Assembly (NCBI RefSeq): GCF_018449695.1
Contig: NZ_JAAVUY010000006.1
Location: forward strand, 310,001 to 374,000
Length of the DNA stretch: 64,000 nucleotides
DNA from: Bradyrhizobium sp. dw_411
Lineage (GTDB): Bacteria > Pseudomonadota > Alphaproteobacteria > Rhizobiales > Xanthobacteraceae
Reading direction: 5' to 3'
The translations under genes and the position numbers were made by a program. The stretch's first letter is position 1; each line of letters starts with the position of its first letter. The notes under the pieces are model-generated. The model searched no databases. It had not been told where the DNA came from and saw only the letters and a list, made by a program, of their open reading frames with translations. Positions 42,757 to 52,456 of the stretch are shown piece after piece.

Positions 42757-44061
42757 TCAATGCGATGAATTGGACATCTTCGGCAGGAACACCGCGAGCA
42801 ATCCAATCGCGGGCAGGAACGCGCAGACCTGATAGACAAAAGTGATGCTGGTATGATCCGCGAGCTTGCCGAGCACGGCCGCGCCGAGCCCGCCGATGCC
42901 GAACGCGACGCCGAAGAACACGCCGGAAATCATGCCGAACCGGTGCGGCACCAGTTCCTGCGCGAATACGATGATCGAGGATGTCGTCGAGGAAATGATC
43001 ACGCCGATGAATACCGTCAGCACCGCGCTCGCATAGAGCCCGGCATAGGGCAACGCCAGCGTGAACGGCAGCGCGCCCAGGATCGAAAACCAGATCACGA
43101 TCTTGCGGCCGAAGCGGTCGCCCAGCGGACCGCCGAAGAACGCCCCGACCGCATTCGAGGCAAGAAAGATGAAAAGATAGATCTGCGCCGTCTGGGTCGA
43201 GACGCCGAACCGGTCGATCAAATAGAAAATGTAATAACTCGACAGGCTCGAGACGTAGAGTTGCTTGGAGAACAACAGCGCCACCAGCACGGTGAGCGCG
43301 ATCGTGACCTGGCGCTTGCTCAACGCATCCGGATGCAGGTTAACCGCGGCCGCTTTCCTCGTCGTGATCTGCGGCTTGTACCACAGCCCGATCCGCCACA
43401 GGATCACGATCGCCAGAAACGCGATCGTCGAGAACCAGGCGATGCTGGGCTGGCCGAACGGCACCACGATCATGGCCGCCAGCAGCGGACCCATCGATGT
43501 TCCCGCGCTGCCGCCCAGTTGAAACACCGATTGCGCGAAACCGAATCGGCCGCCCGAGGCCAGCCGCGCAATACGCGCCGACTCCGGATGGAACACCGCC
43601 GAACCCAGGCCCACCAGCGACGCGGCGATCAGGATGATCGTATATTGATGAGCGATGCTGAGCAGCAGCAGGCCGAAGAACGTAAATCCCATGCCGATCG
43701 CGAGCGAGAACGGTTGCGCTTTCTTGTCGGTGAAATGTCCGACCACCGGCTGCAACAGCGACGCCGTGAACTGGAACGCCAGCGTGATCAACCCGATCTG
43801 CGTGAAGTCGAGCGCGTAATTGTCCTTGAGGATCGGATACACCGAGGCGATCAGCGACTGCATGGTGTCGTTGAGAAAATGCGAAAAGCTGATGCCGGCG
43901 AGCACGACATAGGCCGGCCCCGCCGCCATCTTCGCCAAAGAAGGCGTCACGGAAGCCGCCGACACGTCGGGCACGACAACCGGCGCGACCAGCGTTTCTC
44001 CGGAGACGACGACAGGCTTGTTCAAGGCAAAATTCCCAAAGAGATTCGTAAAAACGCTCAA
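42757..44061 (-). CDS. MFS transporter, fosmidomycin-resistance (Fsr) type
   Basis: A 434-residue transporter with 12 predicted helices after a roughly 45-residue polar N-terminus. The stretch ISFSHFLNDTMQSLIASVYP near residues 57-76 is the hallmark of the Fsr subgroup, and VGHFTDKKAQPFSLAIGM (residues ~108-125) is its motif A region. Motif C-like GIGGLGAAVLGKLAD lies near residue 390. Members export fosmidomycin or related phosphonates and other drugs. It is upstream of the barrel genes and downstream of glmM, all leftward; the spacing suggests separate transcription. Confidence 0.88.
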   Translation of the reverse strand: MSVFTNLFGNFALNKPVVVSGETLVAPVVVPDVSAASVTPSLAKMAAGPAYVVLAGISFSHFLNDTMQSLIASVYPILKDNYALDFTQIGLITLAFQFTASLLQPVVGHFTDKKAQPFSLAIGMGFTFFGLLLLSIAHQYTIILIAASLVGLGSAVFHPESARIARLASGGRFGFAQSVFQLGGSAGTSMGPLLAAMIVVPFGQPSIAWFSTIAFLAIVILWRIGLWYKPQITTRKAAAVNLHPDALSKRQVTIALTVLVALLFSKQLYVSSLSSYYIFYLIDRFGVSTQTAQIYLFIFLASNAVGAFFGGPLGDRFGRKIVIWFSILGALPFTLALPYAGLYASAVLTVFIGVIISSTTSSIIVFAQELVPHRFGMISGVFFGVAFGIGGLGAAVLGKLADHTSITFVYQVCAFLPAIGLLAVFLPKMSNSSH

Positions 44062-44156
44062 TAGGCGTTTCCTACGATGGCCGCGCCACGGCGACCACCA
44101 CCATTAGATAATGGCTGCGATGCGATCAGCGCCCCACGGGGGGCGGAACAAAGCCG

Positions 44157-45503
44157 TCAGGCTGCCGCGGCGTGGCCAAGCGCGGAGACGATGTGATCGA
44201 CCACTTCCTCGACCAGGATACGGTCATCGCCCTCGCCCATCACGCGGATCACGGGCTCGGTTCCGGAGGAGCGCACCAGCAGCCGGCCATGGCCGTTGAG
44301 CCGCTTTTCACCGTCGACGATCGCCGATTTGACATCGGCGTCATCGAGTGGCTTGCCGCTGCGGTAGCGCACATTTTTCAGGATCTGCGGCAACGGGTCG
44401 AAGCGGTGACAGACTTCCGACACCGGACGGCGCAGTTTCTGCACCACCGCCAGCACCTGCAGCGCGGCGACAAAGCCGTCGCCCGTGGTGGCGTAATCCG
44501 ACAGGATGATATGCCCCGAGGGCTCGCCGCCGAGATTGTAGCCGCGGCTCAGCATCTGTTCGAGCACATAGCGATCGCCGACCGGCGTGCGCACAAGTTC
44601 GATGCCCTGGCCCTCGAGAAAACGCTCCAATCCCAGATTCGACATCACGGTCGCGACGATGCCGGGCTTGGAGAGACGGCCGTCTTCCTTCCAGCTCTGC
44701 GCGATTACCGCAAGCAGTTGGTCGCCGTCGACCACATGCCCGCGTTCATCGACCAGGATGACCCGGTCGGCGTCGCCATCGAGCGCGATGCCGATGTCGG
44801 CGCGCATTTCGCGCACCTTGCGGCTCAGCGCTTCCGGCGAGGTCGATCCGCATTCCTTGTTGATGTTGAAGCCATCGGGCTCGACGCCGATCGAAATCAC
44901 GTCGGCGCCCAGTTCCCACAGCGCTTCCGGCACCACCCTGTAGGCCGCGCCGTTGGCGCAATCGATCACCACGCGCAGGCCGTCGAGGCTGAGATCGCGC
45001 GGCAGCGTGCGCTTGGCGAATTCGATGTAGCGGTCGTGCACGCCGTCGATACGGCGGGCGCGGCCGAGGCTGGCGCTCTGCGACAGGCGGCGGTCGAGGG
45101 ATTCGTCGAGCAGTTGCTCGATCTGCATTTCGACATCGTCGGACAGTTTGAAGCCCTGTGGGCCGAACAGCTTGATGCCATTGTCCTCGAACAGATTATG
45201 CGAGGCCGAAATCATCACGCCGAGATCGGCGCGCATCGACTTGGTCAGCATCGCCACCGCCGGCGTCGGCATCGGGCCGAGCAACAGCACATCCATACCG
45301 ACCGAGGTAAAGCCGGCCACCATCGCGTATTCGATCATGTAGCCGGAAAGCCGCGTATCCTTGCCGATCACGACACGGTGGCGATGATCGCCGCGCTGAA
45401 ACACCAGGCCGGCCGCCTGCCCCACCTTGAGCGCCAGTTCGGGCGTGATCAGACCGTTGGCGCGCCCCCGAATCCCGTCGGTACCGAAATATTTGCGGCT
45501 CAT
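44157..45503 (-). CDS. glmM: phosphoglucosamine mutase
   Basis: A 448-residue mutase. The phosphoserine loop is SASHN at residues 99-103 with Ser101 catalytic, followed by [12 protein letters not shown]; the metal-binding DGDADR motif and the sugar-binding GEPSGH and late RSSGTEP are all present. Converts glucosamine-6-P to glucosamine-1-P for UDP-GlcNAc synthesis. Start ATG at 45503 preceded by GGGGGTTAT. In many alphaproteobacteria glmM follows ftsH; here it does not, since the leader is preceded by a divergent-type spacer and a small gene. A 9-bp helix in the leader could mask the ribosome site (separate entry). Confidence 0.96.
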   Translation of the reverse strand: MSRKYFGTDGIRGRANGLITPELALKVGQAAGLVFQRGDHRHRVVIGKDTRLSGYMIEYAMVAGFTSVGMDVLLLGPMPTPAVAMLTKSMRADLGVMISASHNLFEDNGIKLFGPQGFKLSDDVEMQIEQLLDESLDRRLSQSASLGRARRIDGVHDRYIEFAKRTLPRDLSLDGLRVVIDCANGAAYRVVPEALWELGADVISIGVEPDGFNINKECGSTSPEALSRKVREMRADIGIALDGDADRVILVDERGHVVDGDQLLAVIAQSWKEDGRLSKPGIVATVMSNLGLERFLEGQGIELVRTPVGDRYVLEQMLSRGYNLGGEPSGHIILSDYATTGDGFVAALQVLAVVQKLRRPVSEVCHRFDPLPQILKNVRYRSGKPLDDADVKSAIVDGEKRLNGHGRLLVRSSGTEPVIRVMGEGDDRILVEEVVDHIVSALGHAAAA

Positions 45504-45582
45504 ATAACCCCCAACAGCGACACGGGATTCTCGAACCAGAGAGGCCCCGAACGCCCAATTATCCTGTCCTGCAGGGGTTATA
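45503..45582 (-). promoter_or_regulatory. possible start-masking leader helix of glmM
   Basis: Read leftward, TATAACCCC (45582-45574) is exactly complementary to GGGGTTATA (45511-45503), which comprises the ribosome-binding G run and the A of the ATG. The two 9-base arms are 62 bases apart. The pairing would hide the glmM start, a layout known in attenuated or riboregulated leaders. No known riboswitch core recognised in the loop. Confidence 0.45.
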
Positions 45583-45711
45583 CGGCCTTCGACGCTAAAA
45601 TGGCTTCAAAAAATATGATGAATCATTTCCATCGGCCGGCCCCTGGATCAGCACCTAACCAATTGTTATCATAGGAATTATTCCGCGAAAGGCCTCTCCT
45701 GGAAGCGCCCA

Positions 45712-47144
<1,433 letters not shown>

Positions 47145-47168
47145 ATTCGCCGGGACTTCCTTACTTCC

Positions 47169-47351
47169 TTCTCCCCTTGTGGGAAAAGGTGCCGTAGCGG
47201 AGCGAAGGCGGATGAGGGGTCTGCATCCGCGGAAAGAACCCCTCACCCGTCCGCGCTGCTTCGCCGTAGCCGATGCTTTGCATCGGCGTTTTACCAAGAA
47301 CGGCGACTGAAGGCCGCCTATGGCCACCCTCTCCCACAAGGGAAGAGGGGA
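47169..47351. repeat. intergenic repeat, family B, large form
   Basis: TTCTCCCCTTGTGGGAAAAGG at the left pairs with CCTCTCCCACAAGGGAAGAGG at the right (quoted in parts under 20 bases: CTCCCCTTGTGGGAAAAGG; CTCTCCCACAAGGGAAGAG). Inner GATGAGGGGT / ACCCCTCACC arms and GCCGATGC / GCATCGGC form more stems. Lies between convergent lldD and the exported-protein gene, seven bases before the latter's stop. Confidence 0.78.
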
Positions 47352-47358
47352 AACAACA

Positions 47359-47985
47359 TCACATCGGCGGTGCAATGCCGTCGCGGCCGACGCCGACGCG
47401 GTTGGCTTCCAGCACGCCATCTTCCTTTTTCACCGCGCCGAAGATGATGATCTTGGCGCCCGCCTTCAATTCGGACTTGTCACCCGACACGAACGCGACG
47501 ATCGGGGTTTCCGGCGGCACCACGACTTTCTTTTCGCCGTCCTTGTAACGAACCAGAATGTTCTGCCCGTCGGTACCCTCGACGGTCTGCGCGACAGTTG
47601 CATTGGTCATGGTGCTGCCGGCGCGAAGATCCCAAGGCCGGAAACCTTCGGCCGCGCCGCGCTGGGCTTCGGGGAAAATATGGACGGCAAGCGCCTTCTG
47701 GGTGCCGTCGGGTTCCGGCATTGCCGACACGCCGATATACGATCCCGGCTTGATGTCGGCCATCGCGGACTTGGCGACGCCGATCACCGTCACGTCGCTG
47801 GTGACGCGAACCTTCATGTCCGTGCCTTCGCGCGACTTGACCGTCAGCACCGCGCCATCGACGCTCTCGATGGTGCCGCGAATGCGGACCGTCGGAGGCT
47901 GCTGGGCCCACGCGGCCGAGCTCAACACAGTCACAAGCGCGAGCGAAGCAAGCACACGCGGCACGAACGAAGATAGTTTCGGCAT
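47359..47985 (-). CDS. exported protein of unknown function, tandem copy 1
   Basis: A 208-residue secreted protein with signal peptide ending AWAQ (about residue 28). The mature part starts PPTVRIRGTIESVDGAVLTVKSREG, a small OB-like beta unit that resembles DUF5666 domains. It contains STMTNATVAQTVEGTDGQNI near the middle and ends RVGVGRDGIAPPM. It is paralogous over its length to the product of the adjacent gene at 48080 (STMTNATVAQTV, DGQN, YKDGEKK, DG-PPM shared). Probably periplasmic or outer-envelope. Function unknown; the pair reads as a recent tandem duplication. Confidence 0.72.
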   Translation of the reverse strand: MPKLSSFVPRVLASLALVTVLSSAAWAQQPPTVRIRGTIESVDGAVLTVKSREGTDMKVRVTSDVTVIGVAKSAMADIKPGSYIGVSAMPEPDGTQKALAVHIFPEAQRGAAEGFRPWDLRAGSTMTNATVAQTVEGTDGQNILVRYKDGEKKVVVPPETPIVAFVSGDKSELKAGAKIIIFGAVKKEDGVLEANRVGVGRDGIAPPM

Positions 47986-48079
47986 GATTTCTTCCTCAAT
48001 GGTTTTGGTTGAGCGGCCAATCCAGGGCTGACGCCCGTGGGTGGCTCTCCTGCTCGTTACGAAACGCAGGAGGAGATTG

Positions 48080-48715
48080 TTACATCGGCGGCGTCAGCCC
48101 ATCCTTGCCGACGCTGATGCGGTTGGTTTCGAACATCCCGTCCGGCAGCTTCTTCACAAAGGCGATCACCTTGGCGCCAGGCTTCAATTCGGTTTTGTCG
48201 GCGGGAACATAAGTCACAACAGGCGTGTCGGGCGAGACCACGATTTTCTTCTCGCCGTCCTTGTATTTGATGGTCAGGTTCTGACCGTCATTTCCTGCGA
48301 CAGTCTGGGCCACCGTGGCGTTGGTCATGGTGCTGTTGGGCCGCAGATCGTAGGGCCGCGTTCCCTCGCCGGTGCCGCGCATGTTTTCCGGAAAGACGTG
48401 CACTTCAACTGCATTCTGACTGCCGTCCGGTCCGGGCACCGTAGTAGCGCCGATGAACGAGCCGAGCTTGATATCGGCCAGTGAGATCTTGATGATCCCC
48501 ACCACCATCATATCGTCGGACATCCGCAACTTGACGTCCTCGCCGCTACGCGACTTGACCGACAGCACATCGCCGTCGACGGCCTCAACGGTGCCGCGAA
48601 CCCGGGACGGCGTCGGCGGCTGCTGGGCGATCGCAAGGGGCATCGCCGACATCAGCGTGAGCGCGGCCAGCGGCAACGCAAAACGATAGGATTTGGCAAA
48701 ACGATAGGATTTCAT
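48080..48715 (-). CDS. exported protein of unknown function, tandem copy 2
   Basis: The ATG at 48715, with GGAGG upstream, starts a 211-residue protein; the frame is open to 48736. The signal peptide has a short tandem repeat, KSYRFA twice, caused by an 18-base direct duplication in the DNA around 48678-48713. The mature part starts QQPPTPSRVRGTVEAVDGDVL, paralogous to copy 1. Ends KDGLTPPM. Same DUF5666-like fold is likely. Separated from copy 1 by 94 bases and transcribed before it, possibly in one message. Confidence 0.72.
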   Translation of the reverse strand: MKSYRFAKSYRFALPLAALTLMSAMPLAIAQQPPTPSRVRGTVEAVDGDVLSVKSRSGEDVKLRMSDDMMVVGIIKISLADIKLGSFIGATTVPGPDGSQNAVEVHVFPENMRGTGEGTRPYDLRPNSTMTNATVAQTVAGNDGQNLTIKYKDGEKKIVVSPDTPVVTYVPADKTELKPGAKVIAFVKKLPDGMFETNRISVGKDGLTPPM

Positions 48716-48775
48716 GACGCGTCCTCCGGTCACCATCCCTAGCAGGGATGCGGGGACCTCCCACGATCTCCGCGT

Positions 48776-49618
48776 TCAATCCTTTGTGAGATCGGCCTCG
48801 ACCAGCGCGCGAAGCGCCGGAGTTACCTCGGGACGCAGCCCGAACCACAATTCAAACCCGCGCACAGCCTGGTGCAGCAACATGCCGAGCCCGTCAGCGG
48901 TCCTCAGCCCGCGCTCGCGCGCCGCTGCCAGCAGCGATGTTTCCAGCGGGACATAAACCAGGTCGGCGACGATTGCCTGCGATGGCAGCCGGGCGATATC
49001 AATCTCCAGCGCGGGCTGGCCGCGCATGCCGAGCGACGTCGTGTTGACCAATAGTCCGGCGCGCGGCAACACATCGTCGATCGCATCCCACGCGACGGGA
49101 TGAACATTGGCGCCGAACTGATCGGCCAGCGCCCGCGCGCGATCGATAGTCCGGTTCGCCAGATGCACGCGCTTGACGCCGCGTTCGACCAGTCCGAACA
49201 CCACCGCGCGCGACGATCCGCCGGCCCCTAACACCAGCGCGTCTTCGATGGCGTCCCACCCCGGCGCGCAGACGTCGAGATTATTGATGAAGCCTTCGAT
49301 GTCGGTGTTGGTCGAGCGCAGTTCATCGCCCTCGTACCACAGCGTATTGGCGGCACCGACGGCGCGGGCGCGCGCATCGGGCACCGACAGCGCCAGCGCG
49401 CGTTCCTTGTGCGGAAGAGTGACATTGGCGCCGACGAAACCGTGCGTCGATAGATGCAGCACGAATTCGGCAAAGCCCTCGGGCGGCACCGCCTCGATAT
49501 TGTAACCGCCCTCGATCTCGAGCGTCCGCAGCCAGTAATGATGGATCAGCGGCGAACGCGAATGCGCGGCCGGCCATCCGATCAGGCAGGCGGCGCGCGG
49601 TTTGGTGGTGGTTGTCAT
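48776..49618 (-). CDS. aroE: shikimate dehydrogenase
   Basis: A 280-residue enzyme. The shikimate-binding SRSPLIHHYW segment (residues ~20-29) and the NADP loop GAGGSSRAVVFGL (about 131-143) are present, with the catalytic Lys in NVTLPHKERAL (about residue 66) and NTTSLGM later. Reduces 3-dehydroshikimate to shikimate in aromatic amino acid synthesis. The ATG at 49618 gives normal length. In many relatives aroE is followed by coaE or dnaQ; here it is followed by the tandem secreted-protein genes, so the usual cluster is broken at this point. Confidence 0.95.
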   Translation of the reverse strand: MTTTTKPRAACLIGWPAAHSRSPLIHHYWLRTLEIEGGYNIEAVPPEGFAEFVLHLSTHGFVGANVTLPHKERALALSVPDARARAVGAANTLWYEGDELRSTNTDIEGFINNLDVCAPGWDAIEDALVLGAGGSSRAVVFGLVERGVKRVHLANRTIDRARALADQFGANVHPVAWDAIDDVLPRAGLLVNTTSLGMRGQPALEIDIARLPSQAIVADLVYVPLETSLLAAARERGLRTADGLGMLLHQAVRGFELWFGLRPEVTPALRALVEADLTKD

Positions 49619-49759
49619 CGCCGATCCCGTCGCGGCGCCGGGTCAGCAGGGCGCCGTCCTGCTCAAATCCGACAGACCGCGTTCACTGTCAATGCTCGGG
49701 GCTCTTGTTTCGATGGAATGAAACCGAAAAGGCTTCACATCCGGCGGATTCCGCAACGC

Positions 49760-50770
49760 TCAGACCGGCGTTACAGAAAGACCTGCATGCGGCTCACTCG
49801 CCGCGATCCGGCGCGCTGCGTAGTACCGCGCGAGCGACGCGCAGACCATGAGCTGGATCTGGTGGAACAGCATCAACGGGATGACCACGAGCCCCACATG
49901 CCCGGTAAACAGCAACGTTGCGATCGGGATGCCGTTGACGAGGCTTTTCTTCGATCCGCAGAAAACGATGGTGATTTCATCGGCACGCGAAAATCCGAGC
50001 TGCCTGCTCGCAAAAATCAGGATGGTCATGACGGCCGCGAGCAGCGCGACATCGAGGAGCGCGACCCTGAACAGATCTCCGGCATCGATCTGATGCCAGA
50101 TACCGTCCACGACGCCCCGGCTGAAAGCCATGTAGACGATGAGCAGGATCGATCCGTAATCCACGCTCTTGATCGCGCGCGGATGGCGCGTGAGATAGGC
50201 GCCGATCCACGGTCGCAACAACTGACCGGCGACAAAAGGCAGCAGCAACTGCACCAGGATAGCAACAATAGAGTGCGCGGAAATGTCGAGGCCGTGGCGG
50301 CTGAGCAGGAAGCCGGCGATCAGGGGCGTCAGGAACACGCCGAGCAGGCTAGAGGCGGTCGCGCTGAACATCGCGGCCGGCACGTTGCCGCCTGCCACGG
50401 ACGTGAAAACGACCGAGGCCTGCACCGTCGAGGGCAGCGCGGTGAGCAAAATCACCCCGGCCCATAACGGCCCGGGGAGGAAATCCGGGGCCAGGAAGTG
50501 CGCGGAAATTCCGAGCAACGGAAACAGCGCGAACGTGCTCAGGAACACCGTCGCGTGCAGCCGCCAGTGCCGCGCGCCAAGCAGCGAGTCTTGCGGCGAA
50601 AGCTTCGCCCCGTGCAGGAAAAATAACAGCACGATGGCGGCATCCGTCAGCCAGCCGACGGCCTCAGCCGCATGGCCGCGAGCCGGCAGTACGGCGGCGA
50701 AAGCAACCGTCAGCAAGATCGCCGCGAGGAACTTGTCGATGCGTGACCAGACGGCGCGGACCAAAATCAT
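49760..50770 (-). CDS. bile acid:sodium symporter-like transporter (SBF-like)
   Basis: A 336-residue membrane protein with ten predicted helices and the SBF-like family pattern: LLFFLHGAKLSP near residue 49-60 and SRADEITIVFCGSKKSLVNGIPIA near 265-288 (quoted in part: EITIVFCGSKKSLVNG). The latter motif is the signature crossover of this subgroup, named after YocS. Substrate not known; family members move bile acids in animals and organic anions in bacteria. Divergent from a LysR-type regulator, which likely controls it. Confidence 0.87.
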   Translation of the reverse strand: MILVRAVWSRIDKFLAAILLTVAFAAVLPARGHAAEAVGWLTDAAIVLLFFLHGAKLSPQDSLLGARHWRLHATVFLSTFALFPLLGISAHFLAPDFLPGPLWAGVILLTALPSTVQASVVFTSVAGGNVPAAMFSATASSLLGVFLTPLIAGFLLSRHGLDISAHSIVAILVQLLLPFVAGQLLRPWIGAYLTRHPRAIKSVDYGSILLIVYMAFSRGVVDGIWHQIDAGDLFRVALLDVALLAAVMTILIFASRQLGFSRADEITIVFCGSKKSLVNGIPIATLLFTGHVGLVVIPLMLFHQIQLMVCASLARYYAARRIAASEPHAGLSVTPV

Positions 50771-50845
50771 TTCAAGCCTCGTTGGGAGGTGATCGTCCCC
50801 ACGAATATCGGCGCATGCCGGTCATTGTAAATACCGCATACATCT

Positions 50846-50856
50846 ATTACTGTAAT
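50846..50856. promoter_or_regulatory. candidate LysR operator
   Basis: ATTAC-T-GTAAT is a perfect palindrome 23 bases before the LysR-family start and 76 bases from the start of the divergent carrier gene. LysR regulators recognise T-N11-A type palindromes; this one is shorter, but position and symmetry fit. Confidence 0.45.
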
Positions 50857-50878
50857 CGTCCATCGTGATAATAGGGCC

Positions 50879-51727
50879 ATGCTGGATCCCGTCCTGCTTC
50901 AGACCTTCCTGGCGATCGCCCAGACCCGGAGTTTCACCCGGGCCGCCGAGCGCCTCGGCTTGCGTCAGTCGACGGTCAGCCAGCACATCCGCAAGCTTGA
51001 GGACGAGACGGGACGCCGGCTCTTCGTCCGCGATACCCATTCGGTAACAATGACGGCTGACGGGGAAGCCATGATCGAGTTCGCCCGGGGTATCCTGGCA
51101 GCGAACGAACGGGCGGCACGCTATTTCGCGGGCTCCGAGCTGCGCGGCCGGCTGCGGTTCGGCGCATCGGAGGATTTCGTGACGTCGCTTCTGCCGGAAG
51201 TGTTGCGGGAGTTTGTTCGCACGCATCCACTGGTCGAATTCGAGCTCACGGTTGGCCTGAGCGGAGAACTCAACGAGAAACTAGGGCGCGGAGAGCTCGA
51301 CCTCGTCTGCGGCAAACGTCGTCCGGGAGAGGATCGCGGACGCGTTGTCTGGCGCGATCGGTTGGCCTGGGTGTCCGGTGACCTTCCGCGCCTCGATCCA
51401 TCCATGCCGGTACCGCTGATCCTCTATTCACCGCCCAGCATAACCCGCGAAATCGTTCTCGCAGCACTTGAGCGGTGCGGCCGTCCCTGGCGCATCGTGT
51501 GCGCGAGCGGCAGTTTGAGCGGGCTGCGAGCCGCGGCGCTCGCCGGATTAGGCGTCACGATTTTCGCCGCGGACCTGATCCCGACGGGCCTTGCCGAGAT
51601 TCCGGGCGGTCACGGACTGCCAGATCTCGGCACCGTCGAGTTCGTTCTGCTCGGCACCGGCAAAACCTTAAGCGGGCCCGCCGCCGAACTGGCGGACGCA
51701 ATCCTCGCAAGCGGCATTCGGGTGTAA
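50879..51727 (+). CDS. LysR-family transcriptional regulator
   Basis: A 282-residue regulator. Winged HTH at residues ~3-62 (LLQTFLAIAQTRSFTRAAE, LRQSTVSQHIRKLEDETG) and a LysR-substrate domain from ~85 to the end. Divergent from the SBF-like transporter gene, as in a typical LysR-regulated transport unit, and a palindrome lies between. Effector unknown. ATG at 50879 is chosen because it starts the HTH at the normal distance. Confidence 0.9.
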   Translation: MLDPVLLQTFLAIAQTRSFTRAAERLGLRQSTVSQHIRKLEDETGRRLFVRDTHSVTMTADGEAMIEFARGILAANERAARYFAGSELRGRLRFGASEDFVTSLLPEVLREFVRTHPLVEFELTVGLSGELNEKLGRGELDLVCGKRRPGEDRGRVVWRDRLAWVSGDLPRLDPSMPVPLILYSPPSITREIVLAALERCGRPWRIVCASGSLSGLRAAALAGLGVTIFAADLIPTGLAEIPGGHGLPDLGTVEFVLLGTGKTLSGPAAELADAILASGIRV

Positions 51728-51749
51728 CAGCTTGTTCGTCTGAAACGCT

Positions 51750-52397
51750 CTACAGGTGAATGCTCGCGGCAACGATCCCGCTCAGCGCCAGCGCGAAGGC
51801 TGCGGCAAACCAGACCGCGGCGAGATTGAGCCAGTGATAGGCCATCGCGCCGCACACCGAACCCGCCACCAGCGCGGCCCACAGCAGAAGATTGGGCAGC
51901 CACCCCCAGCGTGCGCCACCGGTCAGCGCCGCCGCCAGCAATTGGCCGACTTTCACCAGCGCGCCGGTGACATAAGTGAGGCCGAGGCCGGCGCCGCCAT
52001 CGATCTGGAACACCGCGTTCTCGAGGCCCATCGCCAGCACGATCGCGGCGATCGCGACATTCGAGAAACCCGATGCATAGCAAAGCGCGGCCGCCGCGAG
52101 CAGCGCCGCCTCCACCAGCAGCACCCAGGGCTGCCGATTGGCGCCGCGGCCAAGCACGATCAGGCTGCCGCAGGCCGCGCCGGCCACAAACAACGCGATC
52201 AGGCCCAATGCCTCGGCCGCATTCGACCAGCCCCGCTCGGCGAGGCTGACACCCAGTCTCGTCGAATTGCCGCTCATGAAGGAGACGAACAGCCCGCCGA
52301 GATGCAGGTAGCCGATGCCGTCGACATAGCCGGCCAGCGCACTCAGCGCACAAGCCAGCGCAAGGTTGCGTCTCGAAGCAAGAATCATAGGCCCCAT
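51750..52397 (-). CDS. YoaK/DUF1275 family membrane protein
   Basis: A 215-residue protein with six hydrophobic segments, matching DUF1275 (YoaK-like): ALSALAGYVDGIGYL near residues 18-32 and GLFVSFMSGNSTRLG soon after are the two family hallmarks. The ATG at 52397 is used; an ATG three codons in has a nearer GGGG. Function unknown, suspected transporter or membrane stress protein. It converges with the LysR gene. Confidence 0.85.
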   Translation of the reverse strand: MGPMILASRRNLALACALSALAGYVDGIGYLHLGGLFVSFMSGNSTRLGVSLAERGWSNAAEALGLIALFVAGAACGSLIVLGRGANRQPWVLLVEAALLAAAALCYASGFSNVAIAAIVLAMGLENAVFQIDGGAGLGLTYVTGALVKVGQLLAAALTGGARWGWLPNLLLWAALVAGSVCGAMAYHWLNLAAVWFAAAFALALSGIVAASIHL

Positions 52398-52456
52398 CGC
52401 CGTGACGGGCGACAGTGTTCATGAAAGCGGCGGGATTGGGAAGTGGGCGACCGATC

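Noticed and set aside
42853..44064. Rightward open frame of about 400 codons opposite the Fsr-type gene
   Set aside because: Antisense shadow, extremely Arg/Glu-rich with no hydrophobic core.
44172..45674. Long rightward open frame of about 500 codons opposite glmM
   Set aside because: Antisense to an intact glmM with all catalytic motifs; composition is typical of a shadow frame.
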